A DNA stretch of 64,000 nucleotides, taken from the NCBI RefSeq assembly GCF_000227135.1, contig NC_018262.1:1763502-1827501 (forward strand), written 5' to 3'. A program made the translations under genes and the position numbers. The DNA is from Leishmania donovani. Lineage: Eukaryota > Euglenozoa > Kinetoplastea > Trypanosomatida > Trypanosomatidae. Under the pieces are notes generated by a model. The model did no database searches and was not told the DNA's origin. It saw nothing but the letters and a program-made list of their open reading frames with translations. This document shows positions 1-10,101 of this stretch, piece after piece (the first letter of the stretch is position 1; the number at the start of each line of letters is the position of its first letter).

Positions 1-2558
1 AGAATGAGGAGAGTCCCGGAACTGTGCAGGTGCTTGCGGCGCTGGAGCATAGCCTCTACTCCTTTCGCGTTCAGGTGTGTCGCACCGTCCTTGTAGACGC
101 GGACCCCGCGCTGCGCCTGCAGGCGTTCGACGCCACTGAGGTCAGCGGGCGGGTGCTGCCGCGGCGTGCAGCAGCCGGCCGCCTCTACCAGGTCAATGTT
201 CCGCCTGGCGAGGAGGGGGAGCGGTGCCTCAATGCGCTGCACGTGATGGAGGGCGTTCGCCGGATCTACGAGGAGCATCGCACGCGCGTGGACACGTTCG
301 TCGAGCAACTCGGTTGCTGCGTCTCCGTCGACTCGGCGCGGCACCTGCGCAACGCGCGTCGGCGCCCACCTTCGCAGCGTGAGCTCTTTGGCATAGATGA
401 GATGAACATGCACACGTGCACGAATTATCTCAGCTGTGGCGCCGCGGACCGTGCCGTGTTCGTCTTCCACGCGGTGACGGAACAGCGCGGTTTGATCGCT
501 GCCGTTTATCCGCAGACCAACACTGCCTTCGTCGTCTTTATTCAGCCCGCTGAAGCGGCAAAGCCCGTGATCAGCTGGAGCAGCATTTGCGCGGAGAGCG
601 CAAAGCGGCTGCACACGAGCACGCCGGAGCCGATTCGGGTCACATCCGCGGTGGCGGAGGATCAGCGAGCAGCGTGGCGGCAGGTTCATCAGCACCTGAG
701 CGCCGCCTTGGAAAACGCCAAGGCGCCTCTTCTGGCTGTGCTGCAGAGCTGCCAGCCCACGTCGACACTCCTGCAGCAGCGCGCGTTGCCTGTGGGACTG
801 CCTTACCTGCGTGTCCTCGGCGCTGCGGAAGATGAGCGGCTGCTGAGCGACCCGTTCCGCTGGACGCGCCTGCTGGCGCGGCGACTGTTTGAACGCTTCT
901 TCGCGTCGCTATTGTGGGTAGAGGAGCGTCTGGCGCTGAGCCGTGTCTCTGGCATCCCGCTTTGCAACATTGCCCAGGACAGCTGCGTGCATGTGCTGGA
1001 TGTGCTGTACAGTCGTGCCCTACACCGGCGCCATCACGTGCTGTGGTGCAGCAGCGACCCTCTCATAACTTTTGACACCGTGGAGGAGCGTCCGCGCGAG
1101 GTGTGCATGGCTGGCGGCTATACTTCGTGGTGCGTCGAATTCGGCCTTTCGCGCCTGGACGTCGTCGCGCTGCTCTTCTCACAGGCGATTGAGGAAGGCG
1201 ATGACCCGAACGCGCGGGTGCTGTGTGACCGTGGCGTGTCGACGCACTTCAACATCCTGCGTGATCTGGTGGCCGACTTGCTGGGGCAGGCCATGGAGAA
1301 CATCCTCGCCGACACACTCCTGAACAACGTGGCGCGGTGGCTGCGCGACCCGGCGTCGTCCTGCTACGAGCCGCGCTTGGTGGAGCTTCTCAGCAGTCTC
1401 GCACACCGTGCACTCACGGGCATCCTGCTCCGCCTCGCCAAGCTCGGCGGCCGCGCCGTAAAGGTGGACGGCAGTTCCGTCACCGTCCTCACCTCCAAGT
1501 ACTCGCTTCAGGAGGCGGTGAGCTTCGCCCGCTTTCTGACAGCATCGCTGCAGGACCAGCCGATGCTACTGCTGCTCTCGCTGCAGCCACTGCGCTACTG
1601 GTGTCCATATGTGGTGCTTGACCCTTGCGACTACGCTGGCCTGTTCATCACCGAGGACGCCATCAAGCTCAAGCAGGGCGAGGAGCCGACACGAGCGGAT
1701 CTGCACGTAGCACATCAGCTCACGATGGCTAGCCGACTTCCCAGCCGTGCCCGCAACACTTTTGTGGAGCGCGTTGTCGAGACTCTCTACCAGCTGAACG
1801 CGTCAACACACCATGTCTACTGCGACACGGTAGGCGATCACACGGTCACGCTCGCCACGCGGCACGACCACCTGACGCGGCGCTTGTTGCAGGACTCGCA
1901 GAAGCTCTTTGAAGGTGTCTTGCAGACAGACATCATGGACGAGGTGCAGCGCGTGATGGACACGCGCGACCTGTACACCGAGGAGGAGCACGCAGCACAC
2001 GAGCGCGGCGAGTTGACGCTGTGGTCCAGCGGCGCCGTTGCACTCGAGTACGCGAAGTGTGTGTGTCGTGTGCTGGAGCTGATCCCGTGCAACGGCGCCG
2101 TCGGCAAGGTGCGCAACAACTGCATGCGTTTATGCGGCATCAGCCCATTCTCCGCCCAGTCGCAGTTTCAGGCCGATCCTTTCCTGGCGCACCGTCTTCA
2201 GTCCGTCACGTGCAGTTTCTGCAACTCTCACATCTCGATCGACTTGCTTGTGAGGCGGAAGTCGGTGACATCGCCATTTACCTGCACAGCGTGTGCGGCG
2301 CCAATTGCGGCAGCTTCCATGGAAGGAACGCTCGTCCGTCATGTGAGCCAGCTGCTGCGAGTTTACAACCAGGAGGACTTCGTGTGCACCAAGTGTCGTG
2401 AGATGACAACAACCTATGTGGCGGAAACGTGCTGTGGCGCGCTCGTCGGCAAGGCCGCGCCGGTAGAGGGCGAGCTCCGGGCACTTCATCACCTTGCGAA
2501 GATACAAGGCTTTGCGTGGCTTGCCGAGAGCGTGGAGGCGGCGCTCCTCTGCACGTGA
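1..2558 (+). CDS. DNA polymerase epsilon catalytic subunit, C-terminal part (5' truncated by window)
   Basis: The reading frame is open at the left edge (first full codon at position 3) and ends at TGA 2556-2558, leaving about 851 residues. The GTG at 24 is not a start; coding continues upstream. This is the inactivated C-terminal half plus the cysteine-rich tail of the leading-strand replicative polymerase, which binds the B subunit and helicase. Seen directly: paired cysteines at 2211-2222 (CSFC) and 2283-2294 (CTAC), then CTKC at 2385-2396 and a later Cys-Cys near 2427, in the order of the CysA zinc site and CysB cluster of B-family polymerases. The long stretch before them has the segments LLLSLQPLRYW and PCDYAGLF, typical of the Pol epsilon C-terminal domain (DUF1744). 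The polymerase and exonuclease domains lie outside the window. The protein acts in the nucleus. The family is secure; the 5' extent is unknown. Confidence 0.82.
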   Translation, partial: NEESPGTVQVLAALEHSLYSFRVQVCRTVLVDADPALRLQAFDATEVSGRVLPRRAAAGRLYQVNVPPGEEGERCLNALHVMEGVRRIYEEHRTRVDTFVEQLGCCVSVDSARHLRNARRRPPSQRELFGIDEMNMHTCTNYLSCGAADRAVFVFHAVTEQRGLIAAVYPQTNTAFVVFIQPAEAAKPVISWSSICAESAKRLHTSTPEPIRVTSAVAEDQRAAWRQVHQHLSAALENAKAPLLAVLQSCQPTSTLLQQRALPVGLPYLRVLGAAEDERLLSDPFRWTRLLARRLFERFFASLLWVEERLALSRVSGIPLCNIAQDSCVHVLDVLYSRALHRRHHVLWCSSDPLITFDTVEERPREVCMAGGYTSWCVEFGLSRLDVVALLFSQAIEEGDDPNARVLCDRGVSTHFNILRDLVADLLGQAMENILADTLLNNVARWLRDPASSCYEPRLVELLSSLAHRALTGILLRLAKLGGRAVKVDGSSVTVLTSKYSLQEAVSFARFLTASLQDQPMLLLLSLQPLRYWCPYVVLDPCDYAGLFITEDAIKLKQGEEPTRADLHVAHQLTMASRLPSRARNTFVERVVETLYQLNASTHHVYCDTVGDHTVTLATRHDHLTRRLLQDSQKLFEGVLQTDIMDEVQRVMDTRDLYTEEEHAAHERGELTLWSSGAVALEYAKCVCRVLELIPCNGAVGKVRNNCMRLCGISPFSAQSQFQADPFLAHRLQSVTCSFCNSHISIDLLVRRKSVTSPFTCTACAAPIAAASMEGTLVRHVSQLLRVYNQEDFVCTKCREMTTTYVAETCCGALVGKAAPVEGELRALHHLAKIQGFAWLAESVEAALLCT

Positions 2559-3578
2559 GAGCTCTTTGTCAAGGTGTGCTGTGGCGGCACGCGCACAGTA
2601 GCCTTTGCAAGTACGCTCACCGCACGGCGCAGGCGCAGCAAAGCACGCCCTGCGCCGTGCGGTTTCCGCTCCACTGTGGCGCGGTGGGGCTCTACCAGCT
2701 CTCGTTTCCGCGCACGCCAACTCAGCGCGCGCGCGCATACACGCAGCGTGCGAGTCATGGGCTGCCAAAAACAAACGCAGCGAAAACGATAGCGGCGGCT
2801 ACCTTGGAGACCAAGAGCTTTTTCGCTCTTCTTCGTCCGCCCGAGAAGCGGCAACAACGTACATCCATGTGCATTTTCACATAGACATGAACGGACCGTT
2901 TTATAGAACAGGCTTGGGGGTGGCCGCTGATGGCGCATTCCCGAATTCGCACCTTGCCTTGCATGGCTGTGACTTACCTAAAGGCCATAGTATCCGCCTC
3001 TCTGTCGAGACTGTGCATGATGGGCTGTTTTCTCTTTTACTTCTTTGCGAGTCTGCTGTGGGTTTGAGATGCGCGTCTTCGTAAGCCATACGCCCTCAGA
3101 TGGAAAGGAGGCAACACTGCGCGTTTGATGTTCGAGCGAGAGAGAGAGAAAGAGGGTGATAAATCGTGCCGGCCTCTTTGCGCTCGTCCACGCATGTGGA
3201 GAACTGAGGCGTCCTGCAGGGTTGCGCTTCTAGTTCACCTGTCCCCCGCCCCGTTACTGCATGCACGAGGAGAGGGTCAGGAGCTTCTGGTCACATGCGT
3301 CCTACTGTCGTAGTATCCTACGCGCTATGTCTTATTCTTGCCTCCTCTCTCTCCCTCTCTGGGTACATCGGCCCGCCCCCATCCTCCTCTCCCTTGCTGC
3401 TGCCGCTTCTGTTATTATTATTATTTTGTATTTTGCGGTGCCGCTCTTCTCCTTCGTCGACTGCAACAACATGCACGCACACGTACAGATTCGCGAGCAC
3501 AGGCGCGTTCGCGCGATACATGTCGCTGGAGAAAGACTGGTTTACCTTCTTTCCCTTGAGCATGGCGCGCGCGCAAGC
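2559..3578. other. Gene-free spacer after DNA polymerase epsilon
   Basis: No supported gene. This is probably the polymerase 3' UTR followed by the 5' flank of the zinc-protein gene. A pyrimidine-rich stretch at about 3338-3465, followed by CAG at about 3487, is a plausible trans-splice acceptor region. The ORFs here are translations of low-complexity sequence. Confidence 0.6.
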
Positions 3579-3923
3579 ATGTTGCGTCTTTCCTTTCTTG
3601 TCCGCCTGCGGCCGCGGCACATCATGTTCACACCCCCGCCTCTTGCGAAGCGCACGGGCAAGTTCAGGTGCAAAGCGTGCCAGCACAGCTGGTTCTCGGA
3701 CGAGGTGTGGGTGACCAAGACGACGCAGCGCGTGTACCAAGGCGAGTCCTGCGAGACGTGCGGGACAACAAATAAGCCGTACTACGTCGGCAGGCCAGAG
3801 GAGACTATCTTTAACCGCGCTCGCACGCCCCACCCCGTAAAGCGCGGCGTCTCCTCGTCGCGCAGCGAGCGCAAGCTGAAACACTCACGGTTTGACTGGC
3901 GAGTCCAGAAGGGGCGGCACTGA
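3579..3923 (+). CDS. Small zinc-binding protein, zf-3CxxC type
   Basis: A protein of about 114 residues (99 if the second ATG at 3624 is used). Two CxxC pairs are visible, CKAC and CETC, in the arrangement FRCKACQHSW...VYQGESCETCG, which resembles the zf-3CxxC zinc-binding domain. A basic tail rich in Arg, Ser and Lys follows (RSERKLKHSRFDWRVQK), possibly for RNA or ribosome contact. The frame is open far upstream (to 3261), but that part translates the pyrimidine-rich trans-splicing region, so I start after the likely acceptor. If 3579 is used, the first 15 residues (MLRLSFLVRLRPRHI) look like a mitochondrial presequence; with 3624 they are absent, so location hangs on the start. The zinc-binding fold is fairly clear; the cellular role is unknown. 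Confidence 0.65.
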   Translation: MLRLSFLVRLRPRHIMFTPPPLAKRTGKFRCKACQHSWFSDEVWVTKTTQRVYQGESCETCGTTNKPYYVGRPEETIFNRARTPHPVKRGVSSSRSERKLKHSRFDWRVQKGRH

Positions 3924-4699
3924 GTACTGACCTTTGCTCGTTTCCTCATCTGTGCTTCGTCGTTTCATATTAGTGGTAGGCCGCATGCACGCACCAAAGC
4001 AGCTCTTCGTTGTGCCGCGTTGCTTCTGCATGCATTCACGAAGGAGAAGTTGAGGTGAAGGCCCCTCAACGACTCGCGCGGTTCTGCTCCTGCGTCCTCG
4101 ACGGATCGGTTACCGTGTGCAAGCCAACGACGCTGAAAATGTGGCATCCTTTCATACTCTAACTCTTCCTTCTTTTTCGGCACGCATGCACACATGAGCA
4201 TGATAGGCCGCACTCACTTCACTGGAACAACAACGAAAGGGCGTGCTATCGATGTGAATGGAATCAACGCATCTGGGCCACTGCGTTGGCGACGTACTGC
4301 GCGACTCCCCGCCCCCACCCCTTTAGGACGCTTATGCTTGCAACTGTCAAAGCCATTGCATCTTTTTCTGACGGCTTTGTGACAATGATATGCGTTTTTC
4401 CTACTTCCCTCCAAGCTCTCATCTTCCCGCACGCCCGCCTAAATATTTGACCTAAACATGTTCTGTCCTCACCCTGTTGCTCGCCTTGCTGGCCATATCT
4501 AAACATAATCCCTCATGGCCGCAACGATGACAGTTCTGCCGATACGCATAATACGAACGCCGTAAGTAAATTAAAAAGAGCAAAGCTGCCGCCTCACCCG
4601 TGGCCGAGCATCACTTTCTCACCTAACACACTTGATATTGACACATTGATTCCCTCTTCGTCTTATCTCTCTTCTACTTTTCTATCCACGACCGTCATC
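3924..4699. other. Gene-free spacer before the Nopp140-like gene
   Basis: No gene found. Mixed sequence becomes pyrimidine-rich at about 4610-4690, just before the ATG at 4700, as expected for a trans-splicing region. Confidence 0.55.
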
Positions 4700-6414
4700 A
4701 TGTCCCTCCGTCTCCCAAAGGATGAGCTTGAGGCGCACATCTACCTCTACTTGAAGGACTCCAGGTACACCAGCGCCGCGCAGGCGCTGGAGGAGGCCAA
4801 CCCGAAGGCTGTCACGCACTCCCGCAAGATCGGCACTTCCGCCCTCACCGCCGCCTCGAAGGAGCTGGTGGCTGCCGCGGACTCTGACAGCTCCGACGAT
4901 GAGCCTGTTCGCAAGCCGGTGGCCAAGAAGCCTTCACCAAAGCAGGCCCCCAAGAAGGCCCCCATCGCCGACAGNNNNNNNNNNNNNNNNNNNNNNNNNN
5001 NNNNNNNNNNNNNNNNNNNNNNNNNNNNNNNNNNNNNNNNNNNNNNNNNNNNNNNNNNNNNNNNNNNNNNNNNNNNNNNNNNNNNNNNNNNNNNNNNNNN
5101 NNNNNNNNNNNNNNNNNNNNNNNNNNNNNNNNNNNNNNNNNNNNNNNNNNNNNNNNNNNNNNNNNNNNNNNNNNNNNNNNNNNNNNNNNNNNNNNNNNNN
5201 NNNNNNNNNNNNNNNNNNNNNNNNNNNNNNNNNNNNNNNNNNNNNNNNNNNNNNNNNNNNNNNNNNNNNNNNNNNNNNNNNNNNNNNNNNNNNNNNNNNN
5301 NNNNNNNNNNNNNNNNNNNNNNNNNNNNNNNNNNNNNNNNNNNNNNNNNNNNNNNNNNNNNNNNNNNNNNNNNNNNNNNNNNNNNNNNNNNNNNNNNNNN
5401 NNNNNNNNNNNNNNNNNNNNNNNNNNNNNNNNNNNNNNNNNNNNNNNNNNNNNNNNNNNNNNNNNNNNNNNNNNNNNNNNNNNNNNNNNNNNNNNNNNNN
5501 NNNNNNNNNNNNNNNNNNNNNNNNNNNNNNNNNNNNNNNNNNNNNNNNNNNNNNNNNNNNNNNNNNNNNNNNNNNNNNNNNNNNNNNNNNNNNNNNNNNN
5601 NNNNCCGGTGCTAGCCAAAAAGCCTGTGGCGGACTCGAGCTCTGACGAGGAGGAGGCTCCGAAAAAGCCGGCGGCGAAGCGCCCTTCTCCGAAGCCTTCG
5701 CCAAAGATGGCCCCCAAGAAGGCCCCCATCGCCGACAGCGACAGCGACGACGACGAGCCTGTTCGCAAGCCGGTGGCCAAGAAGCCTTCGCCAAAGCAGG
5801 CCCCCATGAAGGCCGCCATGAATACCGACAGCTCCGACGATGAGGAGCCGGTAAAAAAGATGACCGCGACTAAAAAACCTGCGAGTGACTCCTCTGATGA
5901 GGAGCAGCAATCCGTACAGAAGCGTCACATGGCGGAGGAAGACGAGGAGGAGGACCAGCCCATGCGTCAGGTCAGCCGCACCGAAGCCCAGTCGAGCAAT
6001 GGAAGCTATGGCGGCCGCGGTGGTCGCGGTGGTGACCGTGGCGGCTTCCGCGGTGGTGATCGCGGAGGTTTCCGCGGTGGTCGCGGTGGTGACCGTGGCG
6101 GCTTCCGCGGTGGGGATCGTGGCGGCTTCCGCGGTGGGGACCGNNNNNNNNNNNNNNNNNNNNNNNNNNNNNNNNNNNNNNNNNNNNNNNNNNNNNNNNN
6201 NNNNNNNNNNNNNNNNNNNNNNNNNNNNNNNNNNNNNNNCGGTGGGGACCGTGGCGGCTTCCGCGGTGGCGATCGCGGAGGTTTCCGTGGTGGTCGAGGC
6301 GGTGACCGTGGCGGCTTCCGTGGTGGTCGTGGTGGCGCCCCGCAGATTGGTCTCAGTACTCCTTCGCTCAACACGATAAACCAGAGCGTCAAGCTCGGCA
6401 GCGACAGCGACTAG
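4700..6414 (+). CDS. Nopp140-like nucleolar protein (LisH + acidic/basic repeats + RGG tail), with two assembly gaps
   Basis: The ATG at 4700 opens a LisH-type segment at about residues 4-33 (LPKDELEAHIYLYLKDSRYT). Blocks then alternate acidic Ser/Asp (DSDSSDDE) with Lys/Pro/Ala (KKPSPKQAPKKAP), the pattern of the nucleolar chaperone Nopp140/SRP40 that binds snoRNPs and is phosphorylated by CK2. The C-terminus is a run of GGDRGGFRGG units ending at TAG 6412-6414, with no SRP40 C-terminal domain. That matches the Nopp140-like protein (NoLP) type known from trypanosomes rather than canonical Nopp140. Runs of N at 4975-5604 and 6144-6239 fall in the repeats. The frame differs on either side of the first gap, so its 630-base length is only an estimate; the second gap keeps the frame. 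The true length cannot be read. Confidence 0.75.
4975..5604. other. Assembly gap (630 N) in acidic/basic repeats
   Basis: A run of N inside the Nopp140-like gene. Flanking units are near copies: the block at about 4885-4974 recurs at about 5743-5812. The gap therefore covers a tandem repeat the assembler could not resolve. The frame changes across it. Confidence 0.95.
6001..6340 (+). repeat. RGG/GGDRGGFRGG-coding tandem repeat, with 96-N gap at 6144-6239
   Basis: Near-identical units of about 24-36 bases (ggtggtgaccgtggcggctt type) code for Arg-Gly-Gly and Phe-Arg-Gly-Gly. Such RGG tails bind RNA and are arginine-methylated in related proteins. The gap lies inside the array, so the copy number is uncertain. 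Confidence 0.85.
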
Positions 6415-6861
6415 GCAGCTTAGGTGATTGAGAGATGCGTAGCTGCGAAACTGTTGAGGCGGTGAGCAGCTTTGGAGTGTGTGCGTGTGTGTCGTGCATG
6501 TTTCGACGTGTTGTACCATAAGATCTAACCCCTCCTTTTTCCGGTTTCGTTTTGTTTTCTGTCACCCGTCCGAAGGAGCACGAAGAGGAGCACCAAGGAC
6601 AGGAGGGGGGCAGGGCTTCTTAAACAAGAATATGTCCTTTTTCTATTAGCTCTGTAATTACTAATGGCTAATGATGCGCTCTATCGTCCTACAGCGACTC
6701 CCCTCTCCCAACTCTCTTGAGCGCGCACCCTCCATGAACAAGTGTCCATTACGTGCGTGTGCGGTTCTCACTATCCACTTCCTGTGTCTTTTCTTTTGCA
6801 CGCTTTTTTATTGTAGGCTGGGGCGTTGCCCAGCTCTTCTTTTTGTTGCTGCGCCTTGCAT

Positions 6862-6864
<3 letters not shown>

Positions 6865-6894
<30 letters not shown>
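6865..6894 (+). repeat. Poly-T run (30 T) followed by AG
   Basis: Thirty consecutive T followed by AG at 6895-6896. In trypanosomatids this is the form of a polypyrimidine tract and 3' splice acceptor, but the next coding start is about 960 bases further on. It may be a distal acceptor or a slippage-prone homopolymer. Confidence 0.7.
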
Positions 6895-6896
<2 letters not shown>

Positions 6897-7800
6897 GCAA
6901 GAGTAGCGGAGGTCATCGATTGCAGCGAAAAAGGGGGGAAGCAGAGCGCGTGCTTGTGCGTGCGTCAGTTTTGTGCCCATCCTCAGCCCCCTCTTCTTTC
7001 CTACCTGCTCTCCCGCACACTCGATTTTTCATCTCCGCCCCTCCCACGTGGATTGTGAAGGTAGTGAAGGGCAGCATTCTTTTCCAAAAAGAAATGAGCA
7101 TAAGGGATGCAAAAGGATCAATCTGAAGGGTAAAGAGAGGCGAACATGCGTGTCGATTTTACAAAGCAAAAAGAGGAAGCGCGGGCGATGGAGAGGGTGC
7201 TTACAACTGAAAGGCGGTCATTAGTATTTACACATGTGCAGCGGTCTAGGATGAGGTAGCGTGGTCATCTCCTTCTTGCGGGGCGAAAATGAGACACTCA
7301 GTTTCCGTTGATTCTCGAAAGTCTCTCATAAGGTGTGCACAGCAGCTCAGGTGTGTTGAAACACGAGGCTCCGTCAGTCACGAGTTGTTGATGCTTACGC
7401 CTAGAGGATAGGCGAGACGAGCGACATGGAAAGGGGCTCTGGAGCGCAGCTGCACCGCTGGAATCAGCAGCACCAACAGACATACAAACGTAGCAGGCTG
7501 CAAGTAGTAAATGCTATTGGCAGCGAAGAGCATGGAACGTTTTCCTCGCGCCTCTCCTCCGGTCATCGCAAAAGATCTTTTGGCGCAGCAGCACATCGTG
7601 TCGTTTTGATGATGTAAAAACGTGCGTTCTGTGAGACGCTGCACGGGTTCTCCCTTGCCGAATATCGACTGCTAATTTTTCTCTCCCTGCGCCACTTTTC
7701 TTCATGCACTTTCTCTCCTGCGCCGCTGCCTTTCTGCTCGCGTTTCGTTTCGAGCGCTTGCTATGGGGAGGAAGAATATCACACAAGGCAGGAGAAGCCT

Positions 7801-7849
7801 TTATTTTGTCCCCCTCGCTCTCTCTTTGCCATTTTCCACCTACTTCAGC
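7801..7849 (+). promoter_or_regulatory. Likely spliced-leader acceptor region for the TPR gene
   Basis: A pyrimidine-rich stretch ends in ACTTCAG at about 7842-7848, a few bases before the ATG at 7855. If this AG is used, the 5' UTR is very short. It supports the chosen start. Confidence 0.5.
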
Positions 7850-7854
7850 AGCCA

Positions 7855-9090
7855 ATGTCGTACTCCTCCACAGCAACGCCCGGCGGCACGGCGGCAACGG
7901 CAACAGCGGGTAGCACCAAATGCGGCAAAAACAAGGCTGGCGGTTCGTTGGCCGCCGCTGCGTACGAAAAGAGTCAGTACGACATCACCAACGTCACCTG
8001 GGGGACTCTAGAGCCTCGCTTTGACGAGCTCGTCGCGCTCATGAACACCCCCATCACTGGCGTCAACGCGCTCACGGTGCGCGCCACGAATCGACAGCGG
8101 ATCGGCAGTGCGATCGCGGCCCTCCTCGATAAGGCTCAAGAGGAGTGTCGACAGCTTCTGCTGGATGGGGACGCTGAGGCGGCCGAGAAGGCGGGTGTGC
8201 TCGTGTTGCGACTGCGGGAGAAGTTCTACAAGCCGAATCACGTAGAGCTGATACCGGCCTATCTGCACCTTTCCCGCACAAAGCAGTTTCTGAAGCGATA
8301 TGGAGATGCAGAGGACATGCTTTCGCTTGCGCAGTATATTATGCTGAAGCATCCCGACGAGGTCACGCTCACCATGAAGGCCGACGTGCACCAAGCATTC
8401 GGGCTCCTTTATGCGGCGGACAGCAAGCTGGAGGCAGCGGTGCAGCAGCTCAGCCGAGCAACCTACTATCTCTCTCTACTGCACGGGGCGCGGCACGTTC
8501 TCACTACATTCAGCTACTTTGACCTCGGCAACCTGATGGCCTCGAAGGCCAGCATGGAGAGTGCAATGGCGCTCTACGACGCTGTGAAGGAGATTTGGTA
8601 TGCTCACTTGGTGAAAGCGTTGGCGGACGTTGTTGCGCGCCGCGAGGACATGCAGGTGCAGCTGAAGTACAGCGAGAACACGCCGGCGCAGGAGCTGCGA
8701 GAAGTTTGCTACGCCACAGCGCACGCTTTCGGTCGCGAGAACTTGGCGGATGCATCCAAGATGTTGCATGGCATCGCCCGCATTCAGCAAAAGCGCTTCC
8801 AGAGCGCCCACCCCAGCACCGTGCGGGCAGAGTTCATTCTGGGGCTTTTTCTTCTCTGGACAGACAATGAGCCGGAGGCACAGGGGCACCTGGCGAATGC
8901 CCGTGTCGCCTCGCAGCACTTCTATGGCCCACGTCATCCAGTTGTGCAAGAGATCGAAGACTGGTGTGCGAAATTCGACCTGAGCTACGAGAATACGGAA
9001 GACGAGCTTGCCAAAGGTCAAGAGGCGTCCGCTCTGGACACAGCGGCGACAACGCACGACGACGAAGCTGAAGCGCCACATATATTGTGA
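7855..9090 (+). CDS. TPR-like axonemal protein, ZMYND12/TAX-1 type
   Basis: A 411-residue soluble protein made almost wholly of alpha-helical, TPR-like repeats, for example the segments around AYLHLSRTKQFLKRYGDAED and KADVHQAFGLLYAADSKLEA. The first 35 residues are low-complexity (Ala, Gly, Thr, Ser) and the C-terminus is acidic. Length and repeat pattern resemble the part of vertebrate ZMYND12 outside its MYND finger and its trypanosome counterpart TAX-1, an axonemal protein linked to inner dynein arms and sperm or flagellar motility. No MYND zinc finger is visible. I infer a flagellar role from this resemblance, not from a diagnostic motif; another TPR protein is possible. The ATG directly follows a pyrimidine tract and AG. 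Confidence 0.6.
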   Translation: MSYSSTATPGGTAATATAGSTKCGKNKAGGSLAAAAYEKSQYDITNVTWGTLEPRFDELVALMNTPITGVNALTVRATNRQRIGSAIAALLDKAQEECRQLLLDGDAEAAEKAGVLVLRLREKFYKPNHVELIPAYLHLSRTKQFLKRYGDAEDMLSLAQYIMLKHPDEVTLTMKADVHQAFGLLYAADSKLEAAVQQLSRATYYLSLLHGARHVLTTFSYFDLGNLMASKASMESAMALYDAVKEIWYAHLVKALADVVARREDMQVQLKYSENTPAQELREVCYATAHAFGRENLADASKMLHGIARIQQKRFQSAHPSTVRAEFILGLFLLWTDNEPEAQGHLANARVASQHFYGPRHPVVQEIEDWCAKFDLSYENTEDELAKGQEASALDTAATTHDDEAEAPHIL

Positions 9091-10101
9091 AGCACTGCAG
9101 CGAAAAGCCGTCTCTGAGACCGTACCTGCTTTCTTTTTACTGGTATGTGTCGTAGGTGCTGCTGGTCCTTCGCCCCCACCCCTGTGCTGGTGTGCAGCTC
9201 TGCGACACCCGTACGTCATCGCTCAGCTTACCGCCGCCCAGCGCTTCACAGCAACTTCCACCATGCACTTCTGCTGCCGATCCTTGCATCCTCCGCCCAA
9301 GAGATTGCTTGCTCTCTTGTGGCGTGTATGTGTGTGCGTATGTGTGCTGGCGTTAGGAAGGCTCTGTTTTCCCTGTTTTTCTCCCTTCGATGTGACATAC
9401 TCGCATAAGAGCGACTCGCTTATCACGGAATCGCCACCGTTGCTGCCGCCATTGCGGCCTTTCTTCAGAGCGTTTTCTCGGCGAGGCGACGCCCTATGCA
9501 TACAGGCAGAGCAATAAAAAAAACGCAAGCGCGGAAGCCTGCTGCTTAGCGAGGGGTGATTAAACGGTAACAACGCCTTGGGATGCCTGTTGAAGCCAGA
9601 AACCACGTGAAACGGTGAGATGGCGGTATTGAGGTGGACCAGAGACAGAGAGAGAAGATGCGGCCAAGGTATGGCAAACACCACGACGGCCGACTGCGTT
9701 GCACTATTGGGCTTTACCACGGTCACCTTTCCTTTGTTGCCTTTGGTGCACAGCTCCGACTCGCTTTCCCTTTCTAGCCCCTTCACATACGCTCTCATGC
9801 ACCGAAGTATATATGCAGCGTGAGCGCGTCGTCGGTGCACCTTCTTTTCATCTCCGCTTGCTCGCTCCCTTGCCCATCTCTGCTGCTCTCATCCACGAAC
9901 ACTTGTCTGCGACACCCCATGCAATAGTAGATTTCACTCTAAACCTTGCTCTACTTTGTCTTGGGTTTCTCCTACCTCTGCTCTCCCCACCCCCTTTACA
10001 CATTTTCGCACGCACACTCACGACTCACCCGCTGCTTGTCGAACGCGCTCCTTCCTCGCTCTTTTTCCAGCCCTTTAGCATCTGCTTCAGAGTACGTCAC
10101 C
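9091..10101. other. Gene-free spacer before CHMP1
   Basis: No supported gene. Pyrimidine-rich sequence is dense at about 9850-10090, with AG dinucleotides (CCAG, TTCAG) just ahead of the ATG at 10102. The 205-residue minus-strand ORF at 9223-9840 has no recognisable features. Confidence 0.6.

Larger units (their letters stand above)
6415..7854. other. Gene-free spacer with a 30-T run
   Basis: Presumed 3' UTR of the Nopp140-like gene and the region upstream of the TPR gene. It holds a very long T-run at 6865-6894 followed directly by AG. ORFs here are short and low in complexity. No supported gene. Confidence 0.6.

Noticed and set aside
2130..2774. 214-residue minus-strand ORF
   Set aside because: Overlaps the conserved end of DNA polymerase epsilon on the opposite strand; no family features.
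4845..5819. Minus-strand ORF of 324 residues across the N gap
   Set aside because: Mirror of the repetitive Nopp140-like coding region and mostly N.
9223..9840. 205-residue minus-strand ORF
   Set aside because: Low-complexity parts (HTHTHT) and no recognisable domain; all supported genes are on the + strand.
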